From the NCBI GenBank assembly GCA_017416065.1, contig JAFQDM010000003.1, positions 1-50,889 of the forward strand: 50,889 nt of DNA. Reading direction: 5' to 3'. The translations under genes and the position numbers were made by a program. The DNA is from Ruminococcus sp. Lineage in GTDB: Bacteria > Bacillota > Clostridia > Oscillospirales > Acutalibacteraceae. Under the pieces are notes generated by a model. It was not told where the DNA came from. It did not search any database and was given only the letters and a program-made list of their open reading frames with translations. Below, piece after piece: positions 32,328 through 39,843 of the stretch (within the stretch, counting starts at the first letter, position 1; the number at the start of each line of letters is the position of its first letter).

Positions 32328-33232
32328 ATACAAAGGTTACACTTTCAGGCCTTACTCTTGACAATCCCATTATCCCCGCCAGCGGTACCTTTGGCTACGG
32401 CTACGAGTTTGCAGAGCTTTATGATATCAACATCCTGGGCTCCTTTTCCTTCAAGGGTACGACTTTAGAGCCTCGCTTCGGCAACCCCACCCCCAGGATC
32501 GCAGAGACTCCCATGGGTATGATAAACGCAGTGGGACTGCAGAATCCGGGAATTGACAAGGTCATCTCTGAGGAGCTTCCCAAAATGAGGCAGGTGTTCC
32601 ACAAGCCGGTGGTTGCCAACATCAGCGGATTTTGCATTGAAGAATATGTAAAATGCTGTGAGAAGATAGACAAAGAGGACTGCGTGGGCATTATTGAGGT
32701 GAACATCAGCTGTCCCAACGTGCACGGGGGCGGAATGGCTCTGGGCACAGATCCGCAGATGGCGGCTGAGATCACAAGAGCCGTGAAGGCTGTCACCACA
32801 AAGCCTGTGTACATCAAGCTCACACCCAACGTTACAAACATCGTGTCCATTGCCAAGGCGGTGGAGGAGGCAGGAGCAGACGGCATCAGCCTTTGCAACA
32901 CCTTCCTTGGAATGAGGATAAACCTTAAAACAAGAAAGCCCATCATTGCAAACAAAATGGGCGGCTTCTCAGGTCCTGCGGTCTTCCCTCAGGCTCTGAG
33001 ACTTGTGTATCTTGTGTATGAAGCGGTGAGCATTCCCATCATCGGCATTGGCGGAGTATCCTCTGCAGAGGACGTTATTGAGATGATGCTTGCAGGCGCA
33101 ACCGCCGTGCAGGTGGGTGCTGCAAACCTGGTTGACCCCTTTGCATGCAAGAAGATCATTGAGGAATTACCGGCTGTAATGGAAAAATACGGCATTACAG
33201 ACCTTAAAGAAATTATAGGAGGCGCACACTAA
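32321..33232 (+). CDS. pyrD: Dihydroorotate dehydrogenase, class 1B (PyrD)
   Basis: Cytosolic FMN enzyme that oxidises dihydroorotate to orotate, working with PyrK. ATG at 32321 has AAGGAGGAG just upstream inside pyrK, so the start is secure and the product has 303 residues. Family motifs are [13 protein letters not shown] near 14, [11 protein letters not shown] near 127 with the catalytic-base Cys at 130 typical of class 1B, LTPN near 167 and [15 protein letters not shown] near 240. Its stop shares a base with the pyrF start (TAATG). Confidence 0.97.
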   Translation: MVNTKVTLSGLTLDNPIIPASGTFGYGYEFAELYDINILGSFSFKGTTLEPRFGNPTPRIAETPMGMINAVGLQNPGIDKVISEELPKMRQVFHKPVVANISGFCIEEYVKCCEKIDKEDCVGIIEVNISCPNVHGGGMALGTDPQMAAEITRAVKAVTTKPVYIKLTPNVTNIVSIAKAVEEAGADGISLCNTFLGMRINLKTRKPIIANKMGGFSGPAVFPQALRLVYLVYEAVSIPIIGIGGVSSAEDVIEMMLAGATAVQVGAANLVDPFACKKIIEELPAVMEKYGITDLKEIIGGAH

Positions 33233-33930
33233 TGGGTAAAGACGTAATCATCGCCTGCGACTTTGCAGGCAAGGAGCAGTGCATTGAATTCTTAGATAAA
33301 TTCACAGACTGCAAGCCTTTTGTTAAGATAGGCATGGAGCTGTTCTACGCAGCAGGTCCCGAGATAGTAAGGGAGATCAAGGCAAGAGGACACAAGATCT
33401 TCCTTGACCTTAAGCTTCACGATATCCCCAACACGGTTATGAAGTCTATGTCCGTGCTCAAAAACCTTGACGTGGATATGACCAACCTCCACGCATCAGG
33501 CACAAAGGCTATGATGGAGGCAGCTTTGAAGGGTCTCACCCGTGAGGACGGCACACGTCCCCTGCTTATAGCAGTAACTCAGCTCACCTCCACAAGCGAG
33601 GAGGCTATGAAGGAGGATCTGCTCATTGATGCTCCCATTGACGAGGTGGTTATGCACTATGCAAACAATGCAAAGGACGCAGGACTTGACGGCGTAGTTT
33701 GCTCACCCCTGGAGGCAGGCAAGGTGCACGCAAGATGCGGAGAAAAGTTTATGACAGTAACCCCCGGTGTACGCTTTGCAGACGGCGACGTGGGCGATCA
33801 GAAGAGAGTTACCACACCCGAGCGCGCAAAGGAGCTGGGCTCAGACTACATCGTTGTGGGCAGACCCATCACAGCAGCAGAGGATCCCGTTGCCGCATAC
33901 AAGAGATGCGTCAAAGAATTTGTAGGCTGA
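33232..33930 (+). CDS. pyrF: Orotidine 5'-phosphate decarboxylase PyrF
   Basis: Decarboxylates OMP to UMP. The 232-residue barrel has VKIGMELF near 31 and the active-site [13 protein letters not shown] near 59-71 with the Lys-Asp-Asp network, then [16 protein letters not shown] near 182 and [12 protein letters not shown] near 207. RBS ATAGGAGGCGC overlaps the end of pyrD. The stop is followed directly by a hairpin array that separates it from pyrE by 171 bases. Confidence 0.97.
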   Translation: MGKDVIIACDFAGKEQCIEFLDKFTDCKPFVKIGMELFYAAGPEIVREIKARGHKIFLDLKLHDIPNTVMKSMSVLKNLDVDMTNLHASGTKAMMEAALKGLTREDGTRPLLIAVTQLTSTSEEAMKEDLLIDAPIDEVVMHYANNAKDAGLDGVVCSPLEAGKVHARCGEKFMTVTPGVRFADGDVGDQKRVTTPERAKELGSDYIVVGRPITAAEDPVAAYKRCVKEFVG

Positions 33931-33931
33931 T

Positions 33932-34055
33932 GTGAGCCAAAGACTCACAACTAAGTTTGCCCTGAGGGCAAGTGAAGTTATCTTTGATAGTGAAGTTGTC
34001 CTGCGGACAGTGAAGTTTGCTTTGCAAGAGTTCCTGCAAACTTAACTTCACTTTT
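33932..34055 (+). repeat. Array of variable palindromes with AGTGAAGTT spacers (copy 2)
   Basis: Directly after the pyrF stop: GTGAG-CCAAAGA-CTCAC, spacer AACTAAGTT, TGCC-CTGA-GGGCA, spacer AGTGAAGTT, ATC-TTT-GAT, spacer AGTGAAGTT, GTCC-TGC-GGAC, spacer AGTGAAGTT, TGC-TTT-GCA, then an inverted spacer (AACTTCACTTTT, 34044-34055). As in copy 1 the palindromes differ but keep their pairing. The terminal inverted spacer plus T-run could fold with the last direct spacer as a terminator, lowering pyrE-pyrB expression. Confidence 0.87.
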
Positions 34056-34101
34056 CGGTAAAAAACAAACATACACGTTACATAGAAAGGAATTTTGAAT
34101 T

Positions 34102-34734
34102 ATGGAAAAGAAAGTTGCAAAAGCATTACTTGAGATACAGGCAGTATTCCTCAGACCCGACGAGCCCTTTACCTGGGCTTCAGGCATCAAGAGCCCCATC
34201 TACTGCGACAACCGCCTCATACTCACATCTCCTGAGCAGAGAAACATTGTTGAGAATGCCATCGCAGAAACAGTAAAGAGAGAATATCCCGAGGCAGAGG
34301 TGCTGATGGGTACCTCCACCGCAGGTATTGCACACGCTGCAATCGCTGCAGATATTTTAGGTATGCCCATGGGCTACGTTCGCGGCTCTGCCAAGGATCA
34401 CGGCAGACAGAACCGCATCGAGGGCAGACTGAAAGAGGGTCAGAAGGTTGTAGTTGTTGAGGACCTTATCTCCACAGGCGGCTCAGTTATTGACGTTGTA
34501 GATGCACTCAGAGAGGCAGGCGCAGAGGTGCTGGGCATTGTTTCCATCTTCACCTACGGTATGCAGAAGGGTCTTGACAGACTTGCAGCAGCAAACGTTA
34601 AGAACGTAAGCCTTACAAACCTTGATGCAGTAGCAGAGGCTGCTGCAGAGAGTGGCTACATTAAAGAGGAGGACGTTGCACGTCTTCTTAAATTCAGAGA
34701 TAACCCCTCCGACGAGAGCTGGATCGGCGCATAA
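34102..34734 (+). CDS. pyrE: Orotate phosphoribosyltransferase PyrE
   Basis: Joins orotate to PRPP, giving OMP. The 210-residue protein has the PRPP-binding motif VVVVEDLISTGGS near 116-128, KSPIYCDNRL near 30 and a flexible-loop segment KDHGRQNRIEG near 99. RBS AGAAAGGAA precedes ATG. It is separated from pyrF by the hairpin array and followed by pyrB after 32 bases. Confidence 0.97.
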   Translation: MEKKVAKALLEIQAVFLRPDEPFTWASGIKSPIYCDNRLILTSPEQRNIVENAIAETVKREYPEAEVLMGTSTAGIAHAAIAADILGMPMGYVRGSAKDHGRQNRIEGRLKEGQKVVVVEDLISTGGSVIDVVDALREAGAEVLGIVSIFTYGMQKGLDRLAAANVKNVSLTNLDAVAEAAAESGYIKEEDVARLLKFRDNPSDESWIGA

Positions 34735-34766
34735 TCTTTACAATTTTTGGCAAGGCGGTGTAAGTT

Positions 34767-35870
34767 ATGAGAGGACTTCTTGATATCAGCGAGCTCACCA
34801 TAGAAGAACTTGACTCTATGATGGACACGGCTGAGGATATAATTGCAAACCCCTGGAAGTACGCAGAGAGCTGCAAGGGCAAAAAGCTTGCAACCCTTTT
34901 CTTTGAGCCTTCCACACGCACACGCCTCTCCTTTGAGGCGGCAATGCACGAGCTGGGCGGCTCGGTCATCGGCTTTTCTGACGGAGATAACTCCTCTGCA
35001 GTAAAGGGAGAGAGCGTTGCAGACACGGCAAGGGTAGTTGGCTGCTATGCAGACATTATCGCAATGCGCCACTTTATTGAGGGTGCACCCTTTGTGGCAG
35101 ACAGAAACTGCGTGGTGCCCGTTATCAATGCAGGTGACGGAGGTCACAACCATCCCACACAGACCCTGGCAGACCTTCTCACAATCAGACGAGAGAAGGG
35201 CTCCTTCTCAGGGCTGACCGTTGGCTTCTGCGGTGACCTTAAATACGGCAGAACGGTGCACTCCCTGTGCACGGCTCTGGCACGGTATAAGGACGTAAAG
35301 TTCGTATTCATCGCTCCCAAAGAGCTCAGAATCCCCAGCTACCTTGTGTACGAGGTGATCGAGAAAAACGGCATTGAGTACGTAGAGGTTGAGAGCCTGG
35401 AGGAGGCAATGCCTCAGCTTGACATTCTCTATATGACCCGAGTTCAGGGGGAGAGGTTTGAGGACAAGGCGGAGTACGAGCGTCTTAAGGACAGCTACAT
35501 CTTAACTGCGGACAAGCTCAGGAGTGCAAAAGAGGATATGATAATCCTTCATCCTCTGCCCAGAGTGAACGAGATCTCCGTTGAGGTGGATTACGACAGC
35601 AGAGCCTGCTACTTTAAGCAGGTATTAAACGGCAAATATATGCGTATGGCACTTATCCTTAAGCTCCTTGAGGGTGCAAAGCAGGGAATTTCTGCAGACG
35701 CAGTGCGTCCCACACCCATAGAGGACGACGCACAGGGCAAGTACAAATGCCGGAATCCCAAGTGCATTACCCACACGGAGCAGGAGCTCCCTCAGGCGTT
35801 CAGACTTGTAGATAAGGAGAAGAACATCCTTCGTTGCAAATACTGCGAAACAAGGGTAAAGAACGTCTGA
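34767..35870 (+). CDS. pyrB: Aspartate carbamoyltransferase PyrB with PyrI-like zinc tail
   Basis: The catalytic part (residues 1 to about 310) joins carbamoyl phosphate and aspartate. It has the carbamoyl phosphate motif [13 protein letters not shown] near 48, [12 protein letters not shown] near 130, and MTRVQGERF near 218. The tail from about 320 matches the zinc-binding domain of PyrI, with ligands Cys328, Cys333, Cys357 and Cys360 (CRNPKC and CKYC). The nucleotide-binding allosteric domain of PyrI is absent: only about 15 residues join the catalytic part to the zinc domain. So this is a fusion of PyrB to part of PyrI, probably structural rather than allosteric. No separate pyrI is seen. 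Confidence 0.95.
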   Translation: MRGLLDISELTIEELDSMMDTAEDIIANPWKYAESCKGKKLATLFFEPSTRTRLSFEAAMHELGGSVIGFSDGDNSSAVKGESVADTARVVGCYADIIAMRHFIEGAPFVADRNCVVPVINAGDGGHNHPTQTLADLLTIRREKGSFSGLTVGFCGDLKYGRTVHSLCTALARYKDVKFVFIAPKELRIPSYLVYEVIEKNGIEYVEVESLEEAMPQLDILYMTRVQGERFEDKAEYERLKDSYILTADKLRSAKEDMIILHPLPRVNEISVEVDYDSRACYFKQVLNGKYMRMALILKLLEGAKQGISADAVRPTPIEDDAQGKYKCRNPKCITHTEQELPQAFRLVDKEKNILRCKYCETRVKNV

Positions 35871-35901
35871 TTATTCCATAACAGAATAATAAATTATATA
35901 G

Positions 35902-35939
35902 CAAATGCTGACATCGTTTCATTATGATGTCAGCATTTG
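35902..35939. terminator. Long hairpin after pyrB, probable terminator
   Basis: A perfect 14-bp stem CAAATGCTGACATC (35902-35915) with GATGTCAGCATTTG (35926-35939), loop of 10. The T-run after it is weak (ATTTGAG), so it may act poorly as a terminator or be part of the transposase element end. Confidence 0.55.
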
Positions 35940-35988
35940 ATTTGAGTAGAGTTGAGTTTATTATATTGATTGAATAGGAGGCGAGGGT

Positions 35989-36573
35989 ATGAATTTGCCA
36001 AAGCGAAAGTCCCCAAGACTCAAGGCATATGATTACAGTACACCCGGGTATTATTTTGTAACCATATGCACCCACAACAAGCAGAAGATGTTTGGTGAAG
36101 TTGTTACGCAAAAGGCGTGCAACCCAACCGTAGGGGCGATTCACGAATCGCCCGAAAAAGAGTTTTGCATAACAAGTGAAGTTTTTTATAGATTACCTGA
36201 TATTAATTATACAAAGACAGGCAGAATAGTTGATGATATTATAAATCATCTGCCAAAGCGATTTGGGGTAACGATTGACAAATATATAATTATGCCCAAT
36301 CATATTCATATGATTATGATTATAGAAGATAACTCCTGCTCGCGGGCGATTCGTGAATCGCCCCTACGCTCACGGGACATAATTGAAATGGTAGTCGGGT
36401 ACATAAAAATGAATGCATCTAAAAAGATACATAAAGAAATATCAAAAGGCAAAATCTGGCAACGCTCCTTTCACGACCACATAATCCGCGGTGAGAAGGA
36501 CTACCAAAAAATATGGCAGTACATAGATTCAAACCCTGCAAGGTGGAAGGATGATTGCCTGTATATTGAATAA
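35989..36573 (+). CDS. REP-associated tyrosine transposase (RAYT, Y1/HUH family)
   Basis: A 194-residue Y1 transposase of the RAYT type. It has YYFVTICTHN near 21-30, the HUH motif MPNHIHMI (His105, His107), and the C-terminal WQRSFHDHIIRGEKDYQ..YIDSNPARW pattern with candidate catalytic Tyr172 or Tyr178. The DNA for residues about 47-55 and 118-126 consists of two GTAG-hairpin repeats in opposite orientation (36130-36153 and 36344-36367), both read in frame (TVGAIHESP and RAIRESP). RAYTs in other bacteria act on REP hairpins marked by GTAG. RBS AATAGGAGGCGAGG precedes ATG. No IS ends are visible, as expected for single-copy RAYTs. Confidence 0.92.
   Translation: MNLPKRKSPRLKAYDYSTPGYYFVTICTHNKQKMFGEVVTQKACNPTVGAIHESPEKEFCITSEVFYRLPDINYTKTGRIVDDIINHLPKRFGVTIDKYIIMPNHIHMIMIIEDNSCSRAIRESPLRSRDIIEMVVGYIKMNASKKIHKEISKGKIWQRSFHDHIIRGEKDYQKIWQYIDSNPARWKDDCLYIE
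36130..36153 (+). repeat. GTAG-hairpin repeat inside the RAYT gene (copy 1)
   Basis: GTAG, stem GGGCGATTC, loop AC, stem GAATCGCCC. It is inserted in the variable region between the first strand and the GRIV motif, in frame. It differs from the 9272-9291 hairpin only in the loop (AC against GT). Confidence 0.93.
36344..36367 (-). repeat. GTAG-hairpin repeat inside the RAYT gene (copy 2)
   Basis: GGGCGATTC, GT, GAATCGCCC then CTAC on +, that is the same element inverted. With copy 1 it makes an outward-facing pair around the HUH-coding part. Confidence 0.93.
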
Positions 36574-36594
36574 AAGTGACATATAAAAATATCA

Positions 36595-36637
36595 AAGGTC
36601 GGCATAGTTTTTGCTATGCCGACCTTGGTGTTTTTAT
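36595..36637. terminator. Bidirectional terminator between RAYT and dockerin gene
   Basis: A 13-bp stem AAGGTCGGCATAG (36595-36607) with CTATGCCGACCTT (36614-36626). It is followed on + by GGTGTTTTT and on - by TGATATTTTT, so it can end both convergent genes. Confidence 0.88.
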
Positions 36638-36671
36638 TGAATATTGAGCTTGTGATCTGCCGCTTTTGCTC

Positions 36672-37673
36672 TTATTTAACTCTGGTGAATACCATGGGGT
36701 ACATGGAGCTTATGATGTCTGCGGGGATATCTTCTGGGATTTCCCCTGCGGTGCCTGTAAGGGTGAGGGTGTTGTCGTTTACTGTGTATGTCTCGTAAAC
36801 GTCCTCTGCGCCGTCCATATACAGCCTGCCGTTTTCTGCGCGGTAGGTGCCTTCTGCGGGAGCCAGGTACTCACGTACCAAATCTGCAGGAAGCATCTCG
36901 TCAAAGATGGCATCTACGGATTCAAATCCCATAAGTCCCACCATCTGGTCAGGAGTCAGGGGAAGATTCTTCTCCTTTGCGTATGCCTTGAGGAAGCTCT
37001 CAGTGTCGCCCTTCAGGTCTTCCTTCAACGTGTCCACAGTCTGTGTAAGCGCTGCTTCATCAAATATAACCTCATAGGTGCCTTCAGGGGAGAAAGTGTA
37101 GACTGCCGTTATGGGGAAGGTCTCGATGTGGATGTTCTCGGGTATAAGGTGGAATTCCTCAAAGCCCGGCACCATTTCCCCGATCATTTCCTTTGTGGAT
37201 TCATCCTGGGAATAGGCAGCAATAAGTTCGTTGATAAGGTCTGCCGCATCCGTTGTGTTCTCCCATGAGCCCACGATGTCCGGTACATAGGGAAGTAGAA
37301 CAACTTCCCTGCCGACTTCTATACCAATGCAATCTCCTGTGGGAATGGGAAGCTCTGCGATCCACTTCTGGATTGCTGTGGCATCTCTTACTGTGATGTC
37401 ACCTGACAGGTCTGTGTCTGCAAGCACCTGTGTCTCCTGAGAAAGCTCCACAAGTGAAGCCAAGTGCTTCTGAATGTTTGTGGCATCCTTTATGTTTACA
37501 GTTTGTGTGTTGTCTGTGTCGCCGAGGAGTCCAAGAATCTCGAAGTCAGAATCCGGAATCTCGTCAATATAGTAGCGGTCGCCTTGGAATACAGTGGTTT
37601 TGGCAGAGGCTGTCAATGTGCAGAAGCCTGCAAGAAGTGATAGCACCATAAGGATCGATATAAGCTTTTTCAT
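36672..37673 (-). CDS. Secreted protein with N-terminal dockerin repeats
   Basis: A 333-residue exported protein. The signal peptide is KKLISILMVLSLLAGFCTL with cleavage near TASA. Residues about 48-110 hold two dockerin/EF-hand-like repeats (GDTDNTQTVNIKDATNIQK and ADTDLSGDITVRDATAIQK), here N-terminal rather than at the usual C-terminus. The rest, from VGSWENTTDAADLI (near 133), looks like a lipocalin-like small beta domain with a helical insert; no enzyme motif is recognised. ATG at 37673 has AGGAGGAAG upstream; the 43 upstream codons are unlikely. It may attach to a cohesin scaffold at the cell surface. Confidence 0.88.
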   Translation of the reverse strand: MKKLISILMVLSLLAGFCTLTASAKTTVFQGDRYYIDEIPDSDFEILGLLGDTDNTQTVNIKDATNIQKHLASLVELSQETQVLADTDLSGDITVRDATAIQKWIAELPIPTGDCIGIEVGREVVLLPYVPDIVGSWENTTDAADLINELIAAYSQDESTKEMIGEMVPGFEEFHLIPENIHIETFPITAVYTFSPEGTYEVIFDEAALTQTVDTLKEDLKGDTESFLKAYAKEKNLPLTPDQMVGLMGFESVDAIFDEMLPADLVREYLAPAEGTYRAENGRLYMDGAEDVYETYTVNDNTLTLTGTAGEIPEDIPADIISSMYPMVFTRVK

Positions 37674-37782
37674 CTTTCTTCCTCCTGTTATCGTTTTAAT
37701 AAATCGGTGTGAGAACTCCTTATTCTGTTTGAATAAATAAGCTTCCTCACACCGTTTTCGCAGAATTATTTGATATGTAGCT

Positions 37783-39420
37783 TTAAGATTTGTTCTGAGC
37801 ATCTACAAGCTTTGCGGCACCGTACATCTCGCGAAGCTTGGGCTTTTCTATTTTACCCGTTGGGTTACGGGGTACCTTTGCAAAGATGACCTTGTGGGGG
37901 CGCTTGTAGCGGGGCATTCCCTTGGAGAATTCGTTAATATCCTCCTCTGTAGCGGTAAAGCCCTCTTTAAGCTCGATTATAGCGGCGGCGATCTCTCCCA
38001 GACGTTCGTCGGGCAGACCGATAACAGCCACGTCGTTTATTGCGTTGTGACCGCGCAGGAAGTCCTCTATCTGAACGGGGTAGAGGTTCTCTCCGCCGGA
38101 GATGATAACGTCCTTCTTTCTGTCTACAAGGAAGATAAAGCCGTCCTCGTCCTCTTTAGCCATATCTCCCGTGTAGAGCCAGCCGTCCTTAAGAGAAGCG
38201 GCGGTTGCTTTTTCGTCGTTGTAGTAGCAGGTCATAACTCCGGGACCCTTAACGCAGAGCTCGCCGACCTCGCCCTGCTTCACTTCCTCTCCCTGCTCGT
38301 CTACGATCTTTACCTGCCAGCCGTAGCCTGCCTTGCCTATAGCGCCTATCTTGTGGATGTTCTCAACTCCAAGGTGAACGCAGCCGGGACCTATGGACTC
38401 AGAAAGACCGTAGTTTGTGTCGTACTGATGATGGGGGAAGTATTCCTTCCAGCGCTTGATAAGGCTTCTGGGAACGGGCTGTGCGCCAATGTGCATAAGC
38501 CTCCATTTTGAAAGGTCGTAGTCCTTTGCACTGAGTGCACCTGAGTCAAGTGCGTTGAGTATATCCTGTGCCCAGGGAACAAGCAGCCACACGATGGAGC
38601 ACTTCTCCTTGGATACTGCATCCAGCACGTACTCGGGCTTTGTGCCCTTGAGGAGTACTGCCTTTGAGCCGGAGATAAGGCTGCCGAACCAGTGCATCTT
38701 GGCACCTGTGTGGTAAAGGGGAGGGATGCAAAGGAACACGTCGTCCTTTGTCTGTCCGTGGTGCTTCTGCTCTACCTTGCAGGAGTGACTCAGGCTCTCG
38801 TGCTTGTGAAGGATAGCCTTGGGGAAGCCTGTGGTGCCTGAGGAGAAGTAGATGGCCGCATAGTCCTGCTCAGTAAGCTCCACGCAGGGTGACTGAGAGG
38901 AGCACTCCAGGGTCATATCGCTGTAGTCCTCTGAGAAGGTGGGGCAGCCCTGGGAGCCTGCAAAGATCAGCAGACGGTTTTTGCTGATAGATTCCACGAT
39001 ATCCTCTACTCGGCCTATAAACTCAGGGCCGAACACAAGGGCATCGCACTCTGAAAGATTCAGACAATACTCAATTTCGTCGCTTGCATAGCGGAAGTTA
39101 AGGGGAACAGCCAGTGCACCCGTCTTAAGGATGCCAAAGTAAATGGGAAGCCATTCAATGCAGTTCATAAGCAGAATTGCAACCTTGTCGCCCTTTTTGA
39201 TGCCGCGGGCAATGAGGGCGTTTGCAAAGCGGTTTGCCTTTTCGTCAAAGACTCTCCAACTTATCTCTCTGCGGAAATATTTCTTTTCTGTTTCCTGCAC
39301 CAGGTCGTAGTCGCGCCAGGTAAGGCGTCTGGTCTCGGGCTGGCCGGGATTGATCTCTACAAGGGCGGTGTCTGAGCCGAACTCCCTTGCGTTTCTTTCA
39401 AGCATCTGGATAATAGTCAT
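37783..39420 (-). CDS. Acyl-CoA synthetase/AMP-forming ligase under T-box control
   Basis: A 545-residue class I adenylate-forming enzyme. It has the P-loop-like YFSSGTTGFPKA near 190, the aromatic-pocket segment YGLSESIGPG near 320, LYTGDMAKEDEDGF near 400, DRKKDVIISGGENLYP near 418 and the catalytic Lys in NPTGKIEKPKL near 523. Such enzymes activate a carboxylic acid as acyl-AMP and then form the CoA thioester. The substrate cannot be read from the sequence. The gene is preceded by a T-box leader with a Tyr codon, so expression should rise when tyrosine is short; an aryl acid such as 4-hydroxyphenylacetate is a candidate substrate by inference. ATG at 39420 has AAGGAG about 9 bases upstream. 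Confidence 0.93.
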   Translation of the reverse strand: MTIIQMLERNAREFGSDTALVEINPGQPETRRLTWRDYDLVQETEKKYFRREISWRVFDEKANRFANALIARGIKKGDKVAILLMNCIEWLPIYFGILKTGALAVPLNFRYASDEIEYCLNLSECDALVFGPEFIGRVEDIVESISKNRLLIFAGSQGCPTFSEDYSDMTLECSSQSPCVELTEQDYAAIYFSSGTTGFPKAILHKHESLSHSCKVEQKHHGQTKDDVFLCIPPLYHTGAKMHWFGSLISGSKAVLLKGTKPEYVLDAVSKEKCSIVWLLVPWAQDILNALDSGALSAKDYDLSKWRLMHIGAQPVPRSLIKRWKEYFPHHQYDTNYGLSESIGPGCVHLGVENIHKIGAIGKAGYGWQVKIVDEQGEEVKQGEVGELCVKGPGVMTCYYNDEKATAASLKDGWLYTGDMAKEDEDGFIFLVDRKKDVIISGGENLYPVQIEDFLRGHNAINDVAVIGLPDERLGEIAAAIIELKEGFTATEEDINEFSKGMPRYKRPHKVIFAKVPRNPTGKIEKPKLREMYGAAKLVDAQNKS

Positions 39421-39440
39421 GGGGGAAAACTCCTTGGGAT

Positions 39441-39780
39441 AAAATAAAAAAGCCTCAAAAGCACGGAAAAAAGTGCTTTTGAGGGCGAGTTGATCGCGGT
39501 ACCACCTCAATTTGCCTTTACCTTGCGGCAAAGACCTCTGTGGGTATCTTCCGATACCCTGCCCGTTAACGGGGGCAAGCCGTCGTAGCCTACTGTGCTC
39601 GGCAAATTGTGCTGTCGCCACCCATTTTTTAGGGCTGCGGTGCTCGGCGCTTCGGTACGAAGCTCACGGGATGTATTGGGCAAGGGCTTGCTGTCGGCTT
39701 GCACCGTCCGCCGACTCTCTGAAAGCTACACCGTTGCTTACTTCTTCCCGGTCAATGCTTTTGTGCTTTTGAATACTAAA
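39441..39780 (-). ncRNA. T-box riboswitch, Tyr (TAC) specifier
   Basis: Read on -. Stem I: CGGGA (39746-39750) pairs with TCCCG (39667-39671); the specifier loop lies between these and the next helix GCAACGG/CCCTTGC. Its 3' side is CCAATACA, giving TAC (39673-39675) followed by A, and its 5' side has AGTA. The AGAGAG bulge and a GGTGCAA distal loop are present. The T-box AGGTGGTACCGCG is at 39495-39507; TGGT predicts discriminator base A, which fits tRNA-Tyr. The terminator is CCTCAAAAGCAC/GTGCTTTTGAGG (39453-39484) with a T-run at 39441-39451. No gene lies in 39421-39843. Confidence 0.95.
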
Positions 39781-39784
39781 CTAA

Positions 39785-39813
39785 ATTATATCATTATAAT
39801 TATTTATTGTCAA
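39785..39813 (-). promoter_or_regulatory. Promoter of the T-box/acyl-CoA ligase transcript
   Basis: Read on -: -35 TTGACA (39808-39813), 17-base spacer, -10 TATAAT (39785-39790), a full consensus. The start should be near 39778, just before the T-box stem I. Confidence 0.9.
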
Positions 39814-39843
39814 TAACCGTAAATCTGAAAGGAAGTGGCCTGC

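Noticed and set aside
35902-35939. Left end of an insertion sequence around the transposase
   Set aside because: The hairpin has no matching copy downstream of the transposase and no target duplication was found; RAYTs are usually not flanked by IS ends.
39512-39816. Two short ORFs on + over the T-box
   Set aside because: They lie antisense to a complete T-box leader with promoter and terminator and have no domain.
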